From Chloroflexota bacterium (GTDB lineage Bacteria > Chloroflexota > Dehalococcoidia > SM23-28-2 > RBG-16-64-32): a stretch of 21,846 nucleotides of DNA. The stretch lies in contig JADFKX010000013.1 in assembly GCA_022564695.1 (NCBI GenBank), positions 1-21,846 of the forward strand, written 5' to 3'. Each line of letters opens with the position of its first letter. Position 1 is the first letter of the stretch. Below the pieces are notes generated by a model. The model ran no database searches. It was not told the DNA's origin and saw only the letters and a list, made by a program, of their open reading frames with translations. This document shows, piece after piece, positions 12,853 through 20,337 of this stretch. Both the position numbers and the translations under genes were made by a program.

Positions 12853-14121
12853 CTATTCGCCGCCCTCCTCGCCCGTAATCTCCATCAGCTTGCGCTTCCA
12901 CTCCGGGATCTCCTCATCCTCGGCCTCAGCCTCTGCGGCCGGCTCGGCCTTCGCAGCCTTGGCGCGCTTCTTAGCCGGCGTCTCGGCCACCTCCTCTACC
13001 GCCTCCTGTGCCTCCGTGACGACGGGAGCGGCTTCAACTGTCGCCTCCGTCGCCTCCGTCGCCTCCGTTGGGCGGGTGGCCAGAATGGGACCCTCCCCTT
13101 CCTCCAAGGGCGGCGCCTCCATCACCTCTTCCGGCTGCTCGACGGGGAGGAGCTCCATCTCGTTCAGCTTGTCCTTCAGCTCGTCGTAGGACTTGCGGCC
13201 GAAGTTGCGCAGGGAGAGAAGCTCCTCTTCGCTATTCTCCAGCACCTGACCCACCGTCATGAGGCCGCTACGGCGCAGGCAGTTGTACGCCCGCATAGAA
13301 AGGTTTAGGTCCTCTATGGGCATATTAAACCTCTCTGGCGTAAGGACTACGCCAGCGCCCAGGCCGCGCTCCACCACCGGCAGAGGCGGCTGCCCCATAT
13401 GAGCGAACAGCTTGAACTGCTCCATGATAATCTCGGCGCTATCGCTGACGGCATCGGCAGCGCTGATCGTGCCGTCGGTCCAGATCTCCATCTCCAAACG
13501 GTCGTAGTTGGCCTCCCGGCCGACGCGCGTGCGGCCAACCTTATAGTTAACCTTGCGCACCGGCGAGAACATGGCGTCCATTGGAATCACGCCCAGGGCC
13601 AGGCCATCGGCCTGGCCAGCGGGCACGTAGCCGCGGCCGGGCTCAACGTTTAGCTCCACGTGGAGCTTGCCCTTGGCCGAATCCATCGTCGCCAGGTGGA
13701 GATCCGGATTCGCCACTTCATAGTGCTCCGGCACCTGTAGATCAGCTGCGGTGATCTCACCCGCACGACCGCTGATGTCCAGTACCAGCGTCCCAGGCCG
13801 GTCTGAAGCGGCCCGCAGGCGCAGCTCCTTGACGTTCAGGAGGAACTCAATCACGTCCTCCTTTATGCCTGGAATGACGGAGAACTCGTGCTGTACGCCA
13901 TCGATCCGCACAGAGGTAACCGCCGCTCCGGGAAGTGAACTAAGGAGCACGCGCCTGAGCGCGTTCCCCAGCGTGATGCCGAAGCCGGACAGCAACGGCG
14001 CCGCTATGACGCGGGCGAAACCATCCCTGACCTCCTCAACCTCGATCTGGGGTTCGAACGACGGCTGCTCCTCCACGGGCGGAGCCGGCACGCCACCTTG
14101 GTATATCTGAGTTTCTAACAT
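12853..14121 (-). CDS. rpoA: DNA-directed RNA polymerase subunit alpha, with long C-terminal extension
   Basis: Scaffold of RNA polymerase assembly and contact point for UP elements and activators. 422 residues, against about 315-330 in most bacteria. N-terminal domain about 25-245: PLLSGFGITLGNALRRVLLSS (42-62) is the dimer/assembly signature. A linker leads to the C-terminal domain about 262-325: NLSMRAYNCLRRSGL and LRNFGRKSYDELKDKL keep the residues equivalent to E. coli R265, N268, C269, G296, K298 and S299 for DNA contact. After residue 325 comes a roughly 97-residue tail rich in Glu, Ala and Thr, containing TEATEATEAT and a Lys-rich patch AKKRAKAAKA, and ending PEWKRKLMEITGEEGGE. The tail looks disordered. 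The start ATG at 14121 follows rpsD by 10 bases. Confidence 0.98.
   Translation of the reverse strand: MLETQIYQGGVPAPPVEEQPSFEPQIEVEEVRDGFARVIAAPLLSGFGITLGNALRRVLLSSLPGAAVTSVRIDGVQHEFSVIPGIKEDVIEFLLNVKELRLRAASDRPGTLVLDISGRAGEITAADLQVPEHYEVANPDLHLATMDSAKGKLHVELNVEPGRGYVPAGQADGLALGVIPMDAMFSPVRKVNYKVGRTRVGREANYDRLEMEIWTDGTISAADAVSDSAEIIMEQFKLFAHMGQPPLPVVERGLGAGVVLTPERFNMPIEDLNLSMRAYNCLRRSGLMTVGQVLENSEEELLSLRNFGRKSYDELKDKLNEMELLPVEQPEEVMEAPPLEEGEGPILATRPTEATEATEATVEAAPVVTEAQEAVEEVAETPAKKRAKAAKAEPAAEAEAEDEEIPEWKRKLMEITGEEGGE
13040..13066 (-). repeat. 9-bp tandem repeat in the rpoA tail
   Basis: Three exact copies of GTCGCCTCC (plus-strand reading) in a row encode the TEATEATEAT run at about RpoA residues 352-361. 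This short in-frame tandem repeat in a low-complexity tail is a likely site of length variation between strains. Confidence 0.85.
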
Positions 14122-14131
14122 TGACTATCCC

Positions 14132-14758
14132 CTACCTTGAGTAGTATTCGACGACTGTAGCGGAGCTGAACTTAGCCCCAATCTCTTCTATCTCCGGCTG
14201 CATCAGCACACGACCGATCATCTTCTCCTCTTCAACGCTCAACCAGGAAGGCGGACTCTTGCTGGCCAACTGCTCTTTCACTATCTGGAAGTACTTCGAG
14301 CTCTGTCCCTGCGACGTCCAGCCGATGACATCGCCCACTTTGAGAACGTGTGATGGGGTGTGCGCTTTGCGGCCGTTTACGGTGATGTGCTCGTGCAGAA
14401 CGACCTGACGGCCCTGGGCGCGCGAATCGGCGAAGCCCAGGCGGTACAGAAGGTTATCCAGGCGCATCTCCAGAAGCCGCAGTAGATTATCGCCGCTCAC
14501 GCCGGGGCGGCGCACCGCCTCAGCGTAGTAACGACGGAACTGCCTCTCCAGCACGCCGTATATCGCGCGGGCGCGCTGCTTCTCCCGCAGCTGAAGACCA
14601 CGGTCGGACACCTTGCGACGGCGCGCGGAGCGCTGACCGGGGGCGAAAGGACGCCTTTCGAACGGGCATTTGGGCGAGTAGCACTTATCGCCCTTGAGGT
14701 ACAGCTTATCGCCAAGGCGGCGACAGAGGCGGCAGACGGGTCCGGTATAGCGGGCCAT
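14132..14758 (-). CDS. rpsD: 30S ribosomal protein S4 (zinc-type)
   Basis: Primary 16S rRNA-binding protein; in many bacteria also the translational repressor of its operon. 208 residues, normal length. The N-terminus holds four cysteines (C9, C12, C26, C31) of the zinc-binding form. The S4 RNA-binding domain is recognisable as RLDNLLYRLGFADSRAQGRQVVLHEHITVNG. GGAGG lies 3 bases before the ATG at 14758. Genes rpsM, rpsK, rpsD, rpoA, rplQ follow the classical alpha-operon order. S4 autoregulation would act on a structure near rpsM; I did not find a convincing pseudoknot there. Confidence 0.98.
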   Translation of the reverse strand: MARYTGPVCRLCRRLGDKLYLKGDKCYSPKCPFERRPFAPGQRSARRRKVSDRGLQLREKQRARAIYGVLERQFRRYYAEAVRRPGVSGDNLLRLLEMRLDNLLYRLGFADSRAQGRQVVLHEHITVNGRKAHTPSHVLKVGDVIGWTSQGQSSKYFQIVKEQLASKSPPSWLSVEEEKMIGRVLMQPEIEEIGAKFSSATVVEYYSR

Positions 14759-14765
14759 ATCCCTC

Positions 14766-15161
14766 CTAAACTCGACGTCGCTTGCGCGCGCGACAGCCGT
14801 TGTGTGGTATAGGCGTCACGTCGCGGATGCTGGTTACCTGGATGCCGGAGGACTGCAGGGAGCGGATCGCCGCTTCGCGACCGCTGCCGGGGCCCTTGAT
14901 TCGCACATCCACCTGCCGCAGGCCGTGATCCATGGCGCGGCGCGCGGCGGCCTCCGCGGCCTGGCCAGCGGCATAAGGCGTGCTCTTGCGCGAGCCCTTG
15001 AAGCCGACTGTACCAGCGCTGGCCCAGGAGAGAACGTTGCCGTTTGGGTCGGTCAGGGTGATGGTGGTGTTGTTGAAGCTGGACTGGATGAAGGCCAACC
15101 CGGCCGGCACGTGCTTCTTCTCCCGCTTGCGCGTGCGTGTCTTAGCTTTGCGTTCCGCCAT
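14766..15161 (-). CDS. rpsK: 30S ribosomal protein S11
   Basis: Forms part of the small-subunit platform near the E and P sites. 131 residues. Conserved: GLAFIQSSFNNTTITLTDPNGN, SAGTVGFKGSRKSTPYAAGQAAE, DVRIKGPGSGREAAIRSLQSSG and the terminal PHNGCRARKRRRV. GGGAG sits 7 bases before the ATG at 15161. The N-terminal 17 residues are strongly basic. Confidence 0.98.
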   Translation of the reverse strand: MAERKAKTRTRKREKKHVPAGLAFIQSSFNNTTITLTDPNGNVLSWASAGTVGFKGSRKSTPYAAGQAAEAAARRAMDHGLRQVDVRIKGPGSGREAAIRSLQSSGIQVTSIRDVTPIPHNGCRARKRRRV

Positions 15162-15179
15162 ACGGACTCTCCCTACTTC

Positions 15180-15563
15180 TTACTTCTTGGTGATGGCTCG
15201 GCGCCTGCCGGCCACGGTGCGGCGCACGCCCCGCTTGGTACGGGCGTTGGTACGGGTACGCTGACCGCGAAGGGGCAGGCCGCGGCGGTGTCGTATGCCG
15301 CGGTAGCTGTTGATCTCCACCAGCCGCTGGATGTTCTGCCGCACCTGCCTGCGCAGCTCACCCTCGACGATGAAGTTGCGGTCGATATACTCACGGATAC
15401 GGGAGATCTCATCGTCGGTCAGTTCTCGGACCTTGGTCTCGCCCGGCACGGAGGCGTGGGTGCATATCTTGTTGGCCACGCTGATGCCGATGCCGAAGAT
15501 GTAGCGCAGAGAAACATCGACACGCTTATCGCGCGGTATGTCCACTCCAGCTATGCGAGCCAT
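15180..15563 (-). CDS. rpsM: 30S ribosomal protein S13
   Basis: Head protein that contacts the large subunit and P-site tRNA. 127 residues. Identified by MARIAGVDIPRDKRV, LRYIFGIG with the helix-hairpin-helix segment, and the strongly conserved C-terminal SYRGIRHRRGLPLRGQRT followed by a basic tail ending RRRAITKK. It lies 9 bases after rpmJ and 18 before rpsK. Confidence 0.98.
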   Translation of the reverse strand: MARIAGVDIPRDKRVDVSLRYIFGIGISVANKICTHASVPGETKVRELTDDEISRIREYIDRNFIVEGELRRQVRQNIQRLVEINSYRGIRHRRGLPLRGQRTRTNARTKRGVRRTVAGRRRAITKK

Positions 15564-15572
15564 AAGACCCTC

Positions 15573-15686
15573 CTATCCCTGCCTCTGCTTGTGGCGAGGG
15601 TTGCGACAGATCACGCGCACCACTCCTCTGCGAACCACAATCTTGCAGTTGTCGCAGCGACGTTTCACTGATGCCGATACTTTCAC
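15573..15686 (-). CDS. rpmJ: 50S ribosomal protein L36 (zinc-type)
   Basis: A 37-residue protein found by reading the minus strand between infA and rpsM; its size is exactly that of the L36 family. GTG start at 15686 and TAG stop at 15573-15575. It reads MKVSASVKRRCDNCKIV, then a basic middle, then ICRNPRHKQRQG. C11, C14, C27 and H32 form the Cys3-His zinc site of the C-plus form. Its place between infA and rpsM is the standard one, and the 9-base gaps on both sides point to co-translation. Confidence 0.97.
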   Translation of the reverse strand: MKVSASVKRRCDNCKIVVRRGVVRVICRNPRHKQRQG

Positions 15687-15695
15687 GATAAGACC

Positions 15696-15914
15696 TTACT
15701 TGAAGCGATAGGTGACTCTGCCCCTGCTCAAGTCATAAGGAGACAGCTCTACCAACACACGATCACCCGGCAGTATACGAATGTAGTTCATCCGAATCTT
15801 GCCAGACGCATGGGCAAGTATAGCATGCCCATTAGGCAATTCTACACGAAACATCGCGTTGGGCAAGTTCTCCTTAACTACCCCTTCAACTTCTATCGAC
15901 TCTTTTTTTCCCAT
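15696..15914 (-). CDS. infA: Translation initiation factor IF-1
   Basis: Small OB-fold factor that binds the 30S A site during initiation. 72 residues, the standard length. Seen: IEVEGVVKENLPNAMFRVELPNGHAILAHASGKIRMNYIRILPGDRVLVELSPYDLSRGRV, the near-invariant core (given here as a continuous family match at about residues 7-67, from I7EVEG to GRV). The ATG at 15914 has only a weak Shine-Dalgarno. A better purine-rich run (GGGGAGG, 15963-15957) is too far upstream for direct use, which leaves the initiation signal of this gene unclear. Confidence 0.98.
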   Translation of the reverse strand: MGKKESIEVEGVVKENLPNAMFRVELPNGHAILAHASGKIRMNYIRILPGDRVLVELSPYDLSRGRVTYRFK

Positions 15915-15936
15915 AAGCGCTTCAATCCCCGCATTT

Positions 15937-15990
15937 TCAGGCCCTGCGGTGGTTCACCTCCCCTATCATCTGCCCCCAAAACTCATACAT
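15937..15990 (-). CDS. Possible 17-codon ORF between map and infA
   Basis: The ATG overlaps the map stop codon as TAATG and opens a 17-residue frame, MYEFWGQMIGEVNHRRA, ending 22 bases before infA. It contains a strong Shine-Dalgarno-like GGGGAGG. Some bacteria carry a KOW-domain protein at this position, but nothing here resembles one. It may be only a spacer or a short coupling/leader peptide. No known family match can be claimed, and length alone does not exclude chance. Confidence 0.18.
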   Translation of the reverse strand: MYEFWGQMIGEVNHRRA

Positions 15991-16739
15991 TACGGCAAAG
16001 TCAACACTTCTGCCTCACCATCGCGGATCGCGATTGTGTGCTCAAAGTGGGCAGACAGGCTCCCATCCAGCGTCCGCACCGTCCAGTTGTCGGAGTCACG
16101 CTTGGTGCGCCAGCCACCAACGTTAACCATCGGTTCAATGGCGATAACCATACCCTCCTTCAGGACGGGGCCGGAGTCCGAGTTGCCGTAATTCGGCACC
16201 TGGGGATCCTCGTGCATCTGACGCCCGACGCCGTGGCCGACGTACTCGCGCACCACGGAGAAGCCCTCGCCTTCAGCGTAGGCCTGGATGGCGGCGCCTA
16301 TATTCCCCAGCCTGACCCCAGCGCGCGCCGCCTCTATCCCTCGTCTCAGCGACTCCCTCGTCACTTCGATTAGTCGCCGCCCTTCCGGCGAGACGTTGCC
16401 GACCGCTACCGTGACAGCCGAATCGGCCACAAAACCCTTGCGGACGCACCCCAGATCAATGCTCACGATGTCGCCGTCCCCTATCTCGCGGTCACCGGGG
16501 ATGCCGTGCACGATCTCTTCGTTTATGGACACGCATACGGTGGCCGGATAGCCCTGATAGCCCAGGAAAGCGGGTGTAACGCTGCGCTTCTTGAACTCCT
16601 TCCGAACGATCTCATCCAGCTCCTTCTCCACCAAGCCGGGACGCAGACAGTCCACCAGTACCTGGAGCACCTCCGCGTTTATGCGGCCGGCCTCGCGCAT
16701 GATAGCGATCTCATCTCGGGACTTCAGGACGATGGGCAT
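15990..16739 (-). CDS. map: Methionine aminopeptidase, type I
   Basis: Removes the initiator methionine from nascent proteins. 249 residues. All five metal ligands are in place: D95 (SIDLG), D106 (VADSA), H169 (GHGVG), E202 (AIEPM) and E233 (HFEHT), plus H78 in IVHGIP, which positions substrate. The bacterial type I form lacks the roughly 60-residue type II insertion. It follows adk by 6 bases. The run secY, adk, map, infA is the common bacterial layout at the end of the spc operon. Confidence 0.98.
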   Translation of the reverse strand: MPIVLKSRDEIAIMREAGRINAEVLQVLVDCLRPGLVEKELDEIVRKEFKKRSVTPAFLGYQGYPATVCVSINEEIVHGIPGDREIGDGDIVSIDLGCVRKGFVADSAVTVAVGNVSPEGRRLIEVTRESLRRGIEAARAGVRLGNIGAAIQAYAEGEGFSVVREYVGHGVGRQMHEDPQVPNYGNSDSGPVLKEGMVIAIEPMVNVGGWRTKRDSDNWTVRTLDGSLSAHFEHTIAIRDGEAEVLTLP

Positions 16740-16745
16740 GAGAGT

Positions 16746-17405
16746 CTAGCTCACCTTCTGGGGACGGCTCATCGCCGCCAGGAGCTTTTCCTTCACCTGC
16801 TTCACTTCCACCTCGCCGTTCACCTCGGTCAGCTTACCGTCCGCTCCGTAGTACTCCAGAAGAGGCTTAGTCTCCTTAAGGTTGACCTCCAGGCGGGTGC
16901 GAACGACATCCTGTCGGTCATCCTCGCGCTGGTGTAGCTCGCTGCCACAGCTGTCGCAGACGCCGCTCTTTTTGGGCGGCATGCTCAGCTCGTGGTATAC
17001 GGCCCCGCACTGAGAGCAGTTCCAGCGGCCGGCGAGCCGCCGCACAAGCTCATCCGTCGATACTTTTATGTAAATAGCCTTGTCGATGCTCTTCCCTTCC
17101 CGGGCCAGCGCCTCGTCTAGAGCCCTCGCCTGATCGACATTGCGGGGAAATCCATCCAGCACGAAACCTTGCCGGGCATCCGGTTGAGCGATGCGGTCCA
17201 GGACCATGCTCACCGTCAACTCATTCGGCACAAGCAAACCTTGGTCCAGAATGGGCTGAACCTTTCGGCCCAGCTCCGTCTGCCTGCGGATGTTATCGCG
17301 GAAGAGTCCGCCGCTGGTTATGTGGGCCATACCCATATCCTGGGATAGGAGAGCGGCCTGAGTGCCCTTGCCCGCTCCAGGCAGGCCCAACAAGATGAGA
17401 TACAA
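16746..17405 (-). CDS. adk: Adenylate kinase (zinc-lid form)
   Basis: Catalyses ATP + AMP to 2 ADP. 219 residues, long-lid form. P-loop GLPGAGKGT (7-15), AMP-site TSGGLFR, DGFPR (84-88), and a LID domain with C130, C133, C150 and C153 arranged to bind zinc, as in many Gram-positive and deep-branching bacteria. The start appears to be TTG at 17405, because homology begins at MYLILLGLPG and the secY stop is only 15 bases upstream with no ATG or GTG between. A weak GGAC lies before it. Confidence 0.97.
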   Translation of the reverse strand: MYLILLGLPGAGKGTQAALLSQDMGMAHITSGGLFRDNIRRQTELGRKVQPILDQGLLVPNELTVSMVLDRIAQPDARQGFVLDGFPRNVDQARALDEALAREGKSIDKAIYIKVSTDELVRRLAGRWNCSQCGAVYHELSMPPKKSGVCDSCGSELHQREDDRQDVVRTRLEVNLKETKPLLEYYGADGKLTEVNGEVEVKQVKEKLLAAMSRPQKVS

Positions 17406-17420
17406 GCTTTTCGTCCGCCC

Positions 17421-18794
17421 CTACTTGATGAAACCTTCATACTGGCGCTGGAGAATCTGGGCCTCAATCTGGCGCAACGTGTCGAGGACGACACCCACGA
17501 CGATGATCAGACCGGCTGAGGTGATGCCAAAAGCTTGTGAACGCCCGGTGAGGGCAAAATTGCCGCCGACGATAGCCGAGAAGACGAACGGCGCCACCGC
17601 AATAAAGCCCAGGAAGAAAGCGCCGCCCCACGTGATGCGTAACAGCACGCGGTTGATGTACTGCTCAGTAGGCCGGCCGGGTCGTATGCCGGGAACGAAA
17701 CCTCCCTGCCGCTGTAGGTTCTCCGCCAGATTCTGTTGCTGAAAGATAACCATAGTGTAGAAGAAGGTGAACACCACAACGGTGACGAACAGGAACACCC
17801 AGTAGCCGAAGTTGGCGGGGTCAAACACCCCCTGTATCCACTCGGCGCCGTTAGCGACGAAATCATTGCTGGAGGTGGCGAAGATACTCCCAACGTACGC
17901 CGGGAAGATGATGATGGAGAAGGCGAAGATAAGTGGGATCATGCCCACGGTGTTCACCCGCAGGGGGATATGCGTCTGACCAGACTGGCGATACATACGG
18001 CCGCTACGGAAAACGCTGCGCGAATACTGGACAGGGATTTGCCGCTTCCCCTCCTGGACGATCACGATCAGGTACACCAGGCCGATCATCAGCCCCCCCA
18101 GCATGATAGTGCTGCTGATCGTGTCTCCTGTGCCGGTATAGAGCTGGCCGGCGACGAACTGAGGAAGTCCGGCGATGATACCGGCGAAGATCATGATGGA
18201 GATGCCGTTGCCGATACCCTTCTCGCTGATCAGCTCCGCCAGCCAGACGATGAACATGGTACCGGCAGCCATGGTGATGATCATGGAGAGGGTAGGCAAG
18301 GCCTGCTCGCCGCTGAAGCCAATGCCCACGGTACCGGCGAACCCTCCCTGGCTCTGAATCAGGACCAACTGACCGTACCCTTGAACCAGAGCCATTGGCA
18401 CGGTCATCCAGTGTGTGTATATCTGTATCTGGCGCCGCCCCTGCTCGCCCTCCTTCGACAGCGCCTGCAGGGTGGGCACCAGCGGCACCATAAGCTGCAT
18501 GACGATGGACGAGGTGATGTAGGGGTAGACGCCCATAGCGGCCACGCTCATGTTCTGAAGGGCGCCGCCGCTGAAGATATTCAGAAACCCGAGGACGGTG
18601 CTGCTCTCGAAGATGGCGGCCAACTGCGCGGGGTTGGTCCCCGGCACCGGCAGGTTCGCCACGAAGCGGAATATGACCAGCATGGCAAGGGTGAACAATA
18701 TCTTCTGGCGGATGTCCGGCTGGAACATCGCGTTGTATACCGCCGTGAGCAGCTGGGGTCGCTGCCGTGGCTGCGCTCTAGCCGCCGTCGCCAT
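17421..18794 (-). CDS. secY: Protein translocase subunit SecY
   Basis: Pore-forming subunit of the SecYEG channel in the inner membrane. 457 residues with about ten hydrophobic segments, the first around ILFTLAMLVIFRFVANLPVPG and the last around GITSAGLIIVVGVVLDTLRQ. Other marks: YPYITSSIVMQLM, GIGNGISIMIFAGIIAGLP, IPVQYSRSVF and FVPGIRPGRPTEQYI. I chose the ATG at 18794 because AGGAG is 7 bases upstream and homology starts nearby; an in-frame start at 18830 would add 12 residues encoded inside rplO. It overlaps the end of rplO by 17 bases. Confidence 0.97.
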   Translation of the reverse strand: MATAARAQPRQRPQLLTAVYNAMFQPDIRQKILFTLAMLVIFRFVANLPVPGTNPAQLAAIFESSTVLGFLNIFSGGALQNMSVAAMGVYPYITSSIVMQLMVPLVPTLQALSKEGEQGRRQIQIYTHWMTVPMALVQGYGQLVLIQSQGGFAGTVGIGFSGEQALPTLSMIITMAAGTMFIVWLAELISEKGIGNGISIMIFAGIIAGLPQFVAGQLYTGTGDTISSTIMLGGLMIGLVYLIVIVQEGKRQIPVQYSRSVFRSGRMYRQSGQTHIPLRVNTVGMIPLIFAFSIIIFPAYVGSIFATSSNDFVANGAEWIQGVFDPANFGYWVFLFVTVVVFTFFYTMVIFQQQNLAENLQRQGGFVPGIRPGRPTEQYINRVLLRITWGGAFFLGFIAVAPFVFSAIVGGNFALTGRSQAFGITSAGLIIVVGVVLDTLRQIEAQILQRQYEGFIK

Positions 18795-19239
18795 CGCCGA
18801 TCTCCTGGACGGTGCCGCCCGCCGCCTCAATCTTCGCCTTCGCGGTCATAGAGAACTTGTGCGCCTTCACAGTGAGGGGTTTGGTCAGCTCGCCCGTCGC
18901 CAGCACCTTCACCGGCCGCCGCAGCGTCCTGAGGATGCGCGACTCTTTGAGCAGCTCCGGCGTCACCTCAGTCCCAGACTCAAACCGCTCCAGGTCGCGC
19001 AGGTTCACCGCGGAGTACTCCTTGCGGAAGATGTTAGTGAAGCCGCGGCGCCGGGGAAGCCGCTTGATCAGCTTCGTCTGGCCGCCTTCGAACCCAAGCT
19101 TAGGCTTGCCACCAGACCTGGACTTTTGCCCCTTGACACCACGTCCGGAATAGGTACCGTGACCGCTTGCGTTACCGCGGCCTACCCGTTTTCGGGCGTG
19201 CTTGGATCCCTTAGGCGGTCTAAGTTCGTGAGCAAGCAT
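18778..19239 (-). CDS. rplO: 50S ribosomal protein L15
   Basis: Late-assembling large-subunit protein. 153 residues. Glycine- and basic-rich N-terminus RKRVGRGNASGHGTYSGRG, then KSRSGGKPKLGFEGGQTKL and RLPRRRGFTN. The C-terminus ends AAGGTVQEIGDGDGG, slightly acidic. The ATG overlaps the rpmD stop by one base (TAATG), and the 3' end overlaps secY. Confidence 0.97.
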   Translation of the reverse strand: MLAHELRPPKGSKHARKRVGRGNASGHGTYSGRGVKGQKSRSGGKPKLGFEGGQTKLIKRLPRRRGFTNIFRKEYSAVNLRDLERFESGTEVTPELLKESRILRTLRRPVKVLATGELTKPLTVKAHKFSMTAKAKIEAAGGTVQEIGDGDGG

Positions 19240-19427
19240 TAGTCTTGGGAAACCTTGGCAACCTTAACCAGGTGCCGGACTGTTAAAATCATACCACGTA
19301 TAGCTGGCGTGTCAGTATGCTCCACAGTATGGCCCAACCGGCGCAGGCCTAGCGCCTGGATTGTGCGCTTCTGGTTAGCCTTATAGCCGATGGCGCTCTT
19401 GTACCAGCTAATACGAAGCTTAGCCAC
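19239..19427 (-). CDS. rpmD: 50S ribosomal protein L30
   Basis: 62-residue protein matching the short bacterial L30 family: MAKLRISWYKSAIGYKANQ, TIQALGLRRLGHTVEHTDTPAIRGMI, then VRHLVKV. GTG start at 19427, inside the end of rpsE (8-base overlap). L30 is absent from some bacterial lineages, so its presence is mildly informative about taxonomy. Confidence 0.97.
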   Translation of the reverse strand: MAKLRISWYKSAIGYKANQKRTIQALGLRRLGHTVEHTDTPAIRGMILTVRHLVKVAKVSQD

Positions 19428-19956
19428 CGCTGGATGCCTCCGCGGACACGGCCCGACGCCTGGCCAGCGCCTCCTCAGGGGAGCGCAGCTGGGATAGGCC
19501 CAGTATCGTGGCCTTGACGACGTTGGCCGGGTTCTTGGAACCCAGTGATTTGGTCACGACATCTTTTACTCCCGCCCCTTCCAGCACGGCGCGAACGCCG
19601 CCGCCGGCGATGAGCCCAGTGCCCGCGGCCGCCGGCTTGATTAGCACCCGGGAAGCGCCAAACCGAGCCAGTATGGGGTGCGGTATGGTGGAATCCACCA
19701 TGGGGATGGTGATCATATACTTGCGGGCGATAGTCGATGCCTTGCGGATCGCCTCAGGCACCTCTCGCGCCTTACCCAGAGCGGCGCCCACGTGGCCGTC
19801 CCCATCGCCTACTACCACAACGGCGGTGAAATGGAAGCGGCGGCCGCCCTTCATCACTTTGGCCACCCGGTTGATGTAGACCACCTTCTCCGTGATCTCC
19901 ATCTGGGAGTCGTCTAGTTTTTCCCGTTTGGCGATGTACTTATCTGGATTAGACAT
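19420..19956 (-). CDS. rpsE: 30S ribosomal protein S5
   Basis: Involved in decoding fidelity and mRNA unwinding at the entry channel. 178 residues from the ATG at 19956. GAGG lies 5 bases before this ATG; a GTG two codons upstream is less likely. N-terminal double-stranded RNA-binding domain: KVVYINRVAKVMKGGRRFHFTA and GDGDGHVGAALGKAREVPEAI; C-terminal part with PAAAGTGLIAGGGVRAVLEGAGV and SLGSKNPANVVKATI. Ends in a short Ala/Ser/Gly tail. Confidence 0.98.
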   Translation of the reverse strand: MSNPDKYIAKREKLDDSQMEITEKVVYINRVAKVMKGGRRFHFTAVVVVGDGDGHVGAALGKAREVPEAIRKASTIARKYMITIPMVDSTIPHPILARFGASRVLIKPAAAGTGLIAGGGVRAVLEGAGVKDVVTKSLGSKNPANVVKATILGLSQLRSPEEALARRRAVSAEASSGG

Positions 19957-19966
19957 GACCACCTCG

Positions 19967-20335
19967 TTAGAAGGAGAGGCCTCCCTTTCGGGCCGCCTCA
20001 GCCAGGGCTTTTACGCGACCGTGATACTTGTAGCCGCCGCGATCAAAGGCGACGGTCTTGATGCCCTTTTCGACGGCCTTACGAGCGAGAGCGTCACCCA
20101 CCTTCTCAGCGATCTGGCTCTTCTTCTTGCCGTCGCGTTGGCTGCGCACGTCGGCCTCCAGATCGGAGGCAGCCACCAGTGTGTGGCCGCGGCTATCGTC
20201 AATGACCTGGGCGTAGATATGCGTGATGCTCCGGAAAACAGCCAGCCGCGGCCGGTCCGCCGTGCCGACGAGGGTCCGGCGCACACGTCGGTGGCGCCTT
20301 ATTCGCGCTGCGTGCGGAGTCTTGGTCTTCTTCAT
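19967..20335 (-). CDS. rplR: 50S ribosomal protein L18
   Basis: Binds 5S rRNA in the central protuberance. 122 residues. Seen: RIRRHRRVRRTLVGTADRPRLAVFRS, HIYAQVIDDSRGHTLVAAS, and C-terminal VAFDRGGYKYHGRVKALAEAARKGGL. The gaps are 2 bases to rplF and 10 to rpsE. Confidence 0.98.
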   Translation of the reverse strand: MKKTKTPHAARIRRHRRVRRTLVGTADRPRLAVFRSITHIYAQVIDDSRGHTLVAASDLEADVRSQRDGKKKSQIAEKVGDALARKAVEKGIKTVAFDRGGYKYHGRVKALAEAARKGGLSF

Positions 20336-20337
20336 GC

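Noticed and set aside
14802..15671. 289-residue open frame on the plus strand
   Set aside because: Runs across rpsK, rpsM and rpmJ on the opposite strand, all certain genes. Shadow frame.
18795..18830. Longer SecY start at 18830
   Set aside because: It would lie deep within rplO and add 12 Arg/Ser/Ala-rich residues; the ATG at 18794 has a well-placed AGGAG.
17736..18851. 371-residue open frame on the plus strand
   Set aside because: Antisense to secY; composition rich in Asp and His comes from complementing hydrophobic codons. No recognisable family or ribosome site.
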